Positions 59,978-64,000 of a stretch of 64,000 nt of DNA are shown here, one piece after another; the stretch's first letter is position 1, and the number at the start of each line of letters is the position of its first letter. The stretch is taken from assembly GCF_015477835.1 (NCBI RefSeq), contig NZ_JADLQN010000001.1:372001-436000 (forward strand). Reading direction: 5' to 3'. Position numbers and translations under genes: made by a program. The notes under the pieces were generated by a model that saw only the letters and a program-made list of their open reading frames with translations, made no database searches and was not told where the DNA came from. The DNA comes from Nocardia higoensis. Lineage in GTDB: Bacteria > Actinomycetota > Actinomycetes > Mycobacteriales > Mycobacteriaceae.

Positions 59978-60249
59978 GTTTGCCCCCGGGAGTCGGGTCG
60001 AAACGGCATCCGCTCCAGCGAAGGATGCGACGCCGCGCCCCTCGCAACGACGGACTCTTCCGAAATCGTAAAACCCCCGAACTCGCCTCGCATGTTCGCG
60101 CGCTGTGAGACCCGTCATGACGCCCTCGGAGGGTGCTGTCGAACACCACAATCGCGAGGAGTTTTCGATAACGAGTAGCGGAGATCTATGCGGACGTGGT
60201 CAGGTTGGCGTCCGCGATCCTTGCGGACCGTACCGAAGGGGGACACGCC

Positions 60250-60879
60250 ATGGGTGAGATCTGGTTCACGTCCGACCTGCACGTGGGCCACCGACTCTGC
60301 GCGCGCCTGCGCGGATTCGGCGAGGACACCGAAGCCCACGACCGCGCACTGGCGCAGCGCTGGGACGCGGTCGTGCGCCCCGACGACCAGGTGTGGGTGC
60401 TCGGCGACATCTCCATAGGTTCCGGCGCCGCCGAGCGCCGTGCCCTCGCGTGGATCGCCCACCGTCCCGGCGTCAAACACCTCGTCGCCGGTAACCACGA
60501 CCCCTGCCACCCTCTGCACTCCCGCTCCCATCTGGCCCAACGCCGCTTCCTGGGTGTCTTCGAATCGGTGCAGTCCGCCGCGACCCGCAAGATCGCCGGT
60601 GACCGGGTCACGCTCTCGCACTTCCCCTACCGCGACGACCCCGACGGCGATCACTCGGCGGAACTGCGTCACAACGAGTGGCGGCCCGTCGACACCGGCG
60701 GGTGGTTGCTGCACGGGCACACGCATTCCGATGTCCAGCAGCGTGGGCGGCAGCTGCATGTCGGTGTCGATGCCCACGGTCTCGCGCCCGTGGCGTTGGG
60801 CTGGATCGAGGAGAGAATCGCCGGGGCGGTGGTCGGCAGCCGTGTCGATCCTGTTGCGGCACAGAGGGATACGACCTGA
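60250..60879 (+). CDS. calcineurin-like metallophosphoesterase
   Basis: A 209-residue phosphoesterase. All metal-binding blocks are present: WFTSDLHVGH near the N-terminus, VWVLGDISIGS, LVAGNHDPCH, LSHFPY and LLHGHTHSD. The family hydrolyses phosphomono- or diesters with two metal ions; the substrate is unknown. GAAGGGGG precedes the ATG. It converges on the EspG gene. Confidence 0.93.
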   Translation: MGEIWFTSDLHVGHRLCARLRGFGEDTEAHDRALAQRWDAVVRPDDQVWVLGDISIGSGAAERRALAWIAHRPGVKHLVAGNHDPCHPLHSRSHLAQRRFLGVFESVQSAATRKIAGDRVTLSHFPYRDDPDGDHSAELRHNEWRPVDTGGWLLHGHTHSDVQQRGRQLHVGVDAHGLAPVALGWIEERIAGAVVGSRVDPVAAQRDTT

Positions 60880-60925
60880 GCAGACCTGATGGTCGCGAGG
60901 AAGTGCCGTTGCATCGTGCCGAAGT

Positions 60926-61681
60926 TCAGCGGCGCCAGGCGGTTTCGCGGGCCTCGACGATCGCCCGGTCCACCATGCGCTGGACCTCCTGCTGGATGCG
61001 GTCGGCGCGCGCCGGGATCGCCTCGATGCGGTCGCTCTCACGGATCAGATAGCGGCCGTCGTCGACATAATCGACGACGCAGACCTGCACGCCCTTGTCG
61101 GTGGAGCCGTCGAGAGCGGGACCGGTGTCGACGCGAATCTCGGCGTAGGCGTGGAATGCTCTGGTGAGCAGGCGGGTCGCGTGCTCACCGACGCTGCGGC
61201 GGTGGGAGCGGGGAGCGGCCGGGCGGTTGAACTCGTCGCGGTGGATGTCGACGACCGGTCCTCTGCCGGGTGGCGTGGACGGGAGCACCGACAGCAGGCG
61301 CGACACCACCGTCTGCGGTGAACAAAGATCGATCCGCAGATTGCCGCCCTCGGCGAAGTGCCGGCCGGGGAACTGGGCGGCGACCGCGCCCGCGTCGGAT
61401 TCGATGGCGGCGCAGGCGCGGATCATCCGATCACGGCCGTCGCGGCGATAGCCGAACATCTCGATGCGCACATCGGCGTGCGCGATCGCGCGCAGGGCGT
61501 GATAGAGCGAGTCGTCGGACCCCATCCGGGCCACGAGCCCGGTCGCGGCCGCCCGGCGGTCCCGGTCGAATTCCACGAGGGTCTCGGCTTCGGCGCGGAA
61601 CGACAGCGGGAACGGCATCCGGTCACGCCCGAGCGTCTCCCACGCGGCCCAGAACTCCAGCGGGGTGATCGTCCAGGTCAT
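60926..61681 (-). CDS. EspG family ESX chaperone
   Basis: A 251-residue protein of the EspG family, cytosolic chaperones that bind PE-PPE pairs and deliver them to an ESX secretion system. It begins MTWTITPLEFWAAWETLGRD and has the family pattern FGYRRDGRDRMIRACAAIES in the centre and IQQEVQRMVDRAIVEA at the end. It overlaps the upstream PPE-like gene by four bases (ATGA), which ties chaperone and client together. Confidence 0.88.
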   Translation of the reverse strand: MTWTITPLEFWAAWETLGRDRMPFPLSFRAEAETLVEFDRDRRAAATGLVARMGSDDSLYHALRAIAHADVRIEMFGYRRDGRDRMIRACAAIESDAGAVAAQFPGRHFAEGGNLRIDLCSPQTVVSRLLSVLPSTPPGRGPVVDIHRDEFNRPAAPRSHRRSVGEHATRLLTRAFHAYAEIRVDTGPALDGSTDKGVQVCVVDYVDDGRYLIRESDRIEAIPARADRIQQEVQRMVDRAIVEARETAWRR

Positions 61682-63033
61682 TCCTGTTCGCCGATCACCG
61701 GCGGGACGTAGCCGCGATCGGGTCCGAGCAATTCCTCGTACACATCACGCAGGTAGTCGGGTGAGCCGTGCTCGTTCTCGTCGTCCTTGCCGTTGCCGCC
61801 GCGTCCGCCGCCCATGCCGCCCATTCCGGTCATGCCCGCACGGCCCGTTCCGCTGCCTGTGCCCGTGCCGGCCGAGGTGGTGGTGGTCGTGGTCGACTGG
61901 CCCGCGCCGGGGATGCTCGAGCCGGGGGAGCCCGGCGTGCCGGTGCCCGGCGAACCGAGGCCGGGGCTGCCGGGGTTTCCCGAGGAAGGGAGGTAGCTCG
62001 ACGGCGTCGTGCCCGCGGGTGAGGTCGGCGAGTCGGTGCCCGACGGGGGCGTCGACGACGGGTTCGTCTCGTCCATGTCGGAGCCAGGAGTGTCGTCGCT
62101 GGCATCGGTGTCGGTCGAGTTCTCGTCGCCCGGCGTCTCCGAACCGGGATTCTCGGTGTCGGGGTTCTCGGTGTCGGGATTCTCAGAACCGGGCCTCTCC
62201 GAATTCGGTTCCCCCGCAGGCGTTCCCGTTTCCAGGGAGGTGCCGCCCGGAACATCGACCGGTTTGTCGCTCCCCGGCGCGGGCGTCGCGGGCAGCGGCA
62301 CCTTCGGGACCGACTGGTCGGCCTGCTGGACGACCGGCGCGTAGACCGTGCGCATCACCTCGTTGGCCTTGTCCTCGGCGTCCTGCGCGCGCCGGCTGTC
62401 CGACCCGGTGATCATGCCGGACACATTTCCGAGCAGCGTGTCGCCCACTGTGCTCACCACCTGGGCGATCTTGCCGTCGGCGCGCGCCTCGGAGGGATGC
62501 GGCACCTGGTAGTGGACCTGCTGGAACCCCGTGTACGCCTCTTCCATCTTGTTGGCGATCAACGACAGCGCCTGATCCACCCGGTGCACATCGCCGAGAT
62601 AGCTGCGCACCGTCGCGAGCGCGCTGGAAGCGGCTGTCCCCGCCCAGCCGCGCTCCATCTCCTTGGCGATGTTGTCGTGGAAGGTCGTCGCACTGCCGGA
62701 AGTCTCGGTGGCCAGGTTCTTCCACGCCTGCACGCTCTCGCTCATCTGTGACAGGCCGATGGAATCGATGAAGCTCATGATCCGCTCGTGCGGCATCCCG
62801 ATGAACGTTTCCAGCACCGGAGGCACCACCGGGTTGGTGAAGTCCCCCGCAAAGCCCTGGGAGAGCGAGGAGTTCTCGGCGTAGAGGCGGTCGCGGGCGT
62901 CGTTGCCCTCGGTCTGAGCCGCCTGCTCGGAGTCGGTCGGGGAGATGTCGTCGTCGAACAAGCCGGTCACGCGGTCGACGAGATACCCCGGCCCGCCCTG
63001 AGACAGCTCTGTCAGGAACTTCCCGAATGTCAC
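61678..63033 (-). CDS. PPE-like ESX substrate with low-complexity tail
   Basis: A 451-residue protein. Residues about 60-215 are a helical PPE/EspB-like domain with a WxG turn in KEMERGWAGTAASSALATV and helices such as VHRVDQALSLIANKMEEAYT. The rest is disordered: a repeated Asn-Pro-Asp-Thr-Glu section, Ser/Pro/Gly and Thr tracts, a Gly/Met stretch, and a short acidic end (DYLRDVYEELLGPDRGYVPP). No signal peptide is present. It is coupled to EspG, its likely chaperone. Confidence 0.78.
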   Translation of the reverse strand: MTFGKFLTELSQGGPGYLVDRVTGLFDDDISPTDSEQAAQTEGNDARDRLYAENSSLSQGFAGDFTNPVVPPVLETFIGMPHERIMSFIDSIGLSQMSESVQAWKNLATETSGSATTFHDNIAKEMERGWAGTAASSALATVRSYLGDVHRVDQALSLIANKMEEAYTGFQQVHYQVPHPSEARADGKIAQVVSTVGDTLLGNVSGMITGSDSRRAQDAEDKANEVMRTVYAPVVQQADQSVPKVPLPATPAPGSDKPVDVPGGTSLETGTPAGEPNSERPGSENPDTENPDTENPGSETPGDENSTDTDASDDTPGSDMDETNPSSTPPSGTDSPTSPAGTTPSSYLPSSGNPGSPGLGSPGTGTPGSPGSSIPGAGQSTTTTTTSAGTGTGSGTGRAGMTGMGGMGGGRGGNGKDDENEHGSPDYLRDVYEELLGPDRGYVPPVIGEQE

Positions 63034-63049
63034 TGTGCCCCCCTGATAC

Positions 63050-63442
63050 TCACGCCAGCTCGTTGGTCTGCTGTTGGATCGCCTGCCGTGTCGCTTCGTC
63101 GCAGGCTTGGTAAGCGGCGCCTGCTTTACGGTACATGTCGGCCATCGCCTCGATGACGGCGATGTGCTGGACTACCGCGTCGGTGAACGACCCGGAGCCC
63201 TCGCCGCCGTCGGCCAGGCTCTGGAACTTCGTGCCGAGGGTCGTGGCGGAGGTCAGGTTGCCGAAGGAATCGACTTTCATCACTTCTTGCGAGTTGCGCT
63301 GCAGAATTCGGAGTCGGCTGACATAGTCGTCGCAGTATTTAGCGCAGCGCTCGGCGGCGCCCAATTCGATAACCAGTCTACCGGATTCGGCCTCTCCGGC
63401 TAGCCGCTTGAGCTCTTCAACCGTTTTCGACGGTGTAGTCAT
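63050..63442 (-). CDS. small helical ESX-associated protein
   Basis: A 130-residue helical protein (KTVEELKRLAGEAESGRLVI, then VVQHIAVIEAMADMYRKAGA) ending in a Gln-rich helix. It lies 16 bases upstream of the PPE-like gene, in the place where a PE or WXG-type partner is usually found, and has similar two-helix character, though no clear WxG or PE motif. It is probably the partner of the PPE-like protein. Confidence 0.7.
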   Translation of the reverse strand: MTTPSKTVEELKRLAGEAESGRLVIELGAAERCAKYCDDYVSRLRILQRNSQEVMKVDSFGNLTSATTLGTKFQSLADGGEGSGSFTDAVVQHIAVIEAMADMYRKAGAAYQACDEATRQAIQQQTNELA

Positions 63443-63469
63443 TGGTGTTTTCCGATCACTAGTCGCCCG

Positions 63470-64000
63470 TCAACGGGGAATGATGTCGATCAGTTTCTCG
63501 GCCGCATCCATTGCAAAGGTGCACGGGTCGGTTGTCGTCTTACTGTCGGCAAACTTTCCTGCATTGACCGAGACAGTTCCCTGACTGGTCGAGAACGCGA
63601 TCTCGCATTCGGTGGGAGGATTGTCTCGGCCGACATAGAACCTGACTCCATCCCTGGTGTCGATCGTGACATCGGTGAACCCGTTGAAGAGGTCGTTGGC
63701 TCGAAAATCATCCATTGTGTAGGTTGTCGATTGGAGCATCAGAAAGTGGCCCCATCGACCGTCCGTGTCATTGGCCTGCCACTGGCATCCCAGCCAGTTG
63801 GTGCGTTCGGTGACGAATGGTGTGGTGTCTCTGGTAGAGAGGTCGACGCCTGTCGTCGCGATGATCGAATCGGGGACCGAGCACGGGTCGAACAGTTGCT
63901 CCTTGGTGAGTGAGGTGGGCGCGCTCACCGTGGGCTCGCCCTCGACTGTCCCCGAGCATCCGGTGACCGCAAGTGCCGCGCACAAGCCGACTGCCACACC
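63470..64000 (-). CDS. DUF3558 lipoprotein, start outside the window
   Basis: At least 175 residues of a DUF3558 lipoprotein. The end of the signal peptide is visible (VGLCAALAVTGC, a lipobox); the true start probably lies beyond 64000, though GTG 63997 is in frame. The family pattern is present: LFDPCSVPDSIIATTGVDLS, then NWLGCQWQAND with the paired Cys, and DPCTFAMDAAEKLIDIIP. DUF3558 proteins often accompany PPE/EspG-like genes in Nocardia. It is 27 bases upstream of the small helical gene and leads this cluster. Confidence 0.88.
   Translation of the reverse strand, partial: GVAVGLCAALAVTGCSGTVEGEPTVSAPTSLTKEQLFDPCSVPDSIIATTGVDLSTRDTTPFVTERTNWLGCQWQANDTDGRWGHFLMLQSTTYTMDDFRANDLFNGFTDVTIDTRDGVRFYVGRDNPPTECEIAFSTSQGTVSVNAGKFADSKTTTDPCTFAMDAAEKLIDIIPR

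Noticed and set aside
62100..62220. Repeated TCGGTGTCGGG units as a possible intergenic regulatory repeat
   Set aside because: They are codon-level repeats of the Asn-Pro-Asp-Thr-Glu section inside the PPE-like coding region.
1..64000. tRNA genes, rRNA genes, CRISPR arrays and transposases
   Set aside because: No cloverleaf with a TTCRANNC arm, no rRNA-like sequence, no regularly spaced direct repeats and no transposase motif were seen by eye. A covariance-model scan could still find a missed RNA gene.

Overview
The window is high-GC DNA (roughly 70 percent by eye) from a mycolic-acid actinomycete, most likely Nocardia or a close relative. The pointers are two Lsr2 proteins, PPE/EspG/EspC-type ESX (type VII secretion) genes, a DUF3558 lipoprotein, LGFP repeats, an F420-dependent LLM enzyme, a cvn conservon, four PknB-type kinases, and candidate KstR, IdeR and MntR-type operators. 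GTG starts and ATGA overlaps are common. I saw no rRNA, tRNA, CRISPR array, insertion sequence or phage gene; it reads as ordinary chromosome.

Layout. 1-4.1 kb: NmrA-like SDR with an AraC regulator, a PucR/CdaR regulator, a tiny zinc-ribbon protein and Lsr2. 4.1-7.2 kb: an HSL-type esterase divergent from a Baeyer-Villiger monooxygenase, then a small membrane protein. 7.6-9.2 kb: a GAF-only protein, a 55-residue protein with a VIWPEPS motif, and about 1 kb without a gene. 9.2-19.7 kb: a four-helix membrane protein with an Ala/Pro/Lys-rich tail, two LLM oxidoreductases, a Ser/Thr kinase, an LppA-like lipoprotein, an MFS pump and YceI. 20.1-23.1 kb: the cvnABCD conservon behind four 19-bp tandem repeats. 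23.1-32.8 kb: proline dehydrogenase, family-5 uracil-DNA glycosylase, an orphan LUD protein, a QsdR-like regulator opposite an HtdZ-like hydratase, a phytoene-desaturase-like oxidoreductase, a SAM methyltransferase, a second kinase and a frameshifted gluconokinase.

32.8-43.2 kb: an M50-like membrane protein, a siderophore-interacting protein under a likely iron box, an LLM enzyme, a second DHA2 exporter, a three-gene ESX-associated set, GlsB, a TetR/epimerase divergent pair and a second Lsr2. 43.2-49.3 kb: a FadD1/FadD17-type acyl-CoA synthetase with a KstR-like box, an SDR remnant, an FMO-hydrolase operon, an SRPBCC protein, a 52-residue paralogue of the VIWPEPS protein and a short-chain dehydrogenase. 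49.4-53 kb: two tandem kinases with related external domains. 53-58.2 kb: a small lipoprotein, a CYP125-type P450 with a TetR gene, and a divergent Mn/Fe-type ABC importer. 58.5-64 kb: an LGFP protein, small membrane proteins, a metallophosphoesterase, and an EspG/PPE-like/small helical/DUF3558 cluster running off the right edge.

Themes: lipid and steroid catabolism (KstR-like sites at an acyl-CoA synthetase and a CYP125-type P450, plus hydratase and dehydrogenase genes), oxygenase-esterase pairs, metal homeostasis, surface sensing (four kinases, conservon), and ESX cargo/chaperone loci with no ESX core machinery in the window. The least explained items are the paralogous VIWP small proteins, the shared external domain of the tandem kinases, and the repeat array before the conservon.
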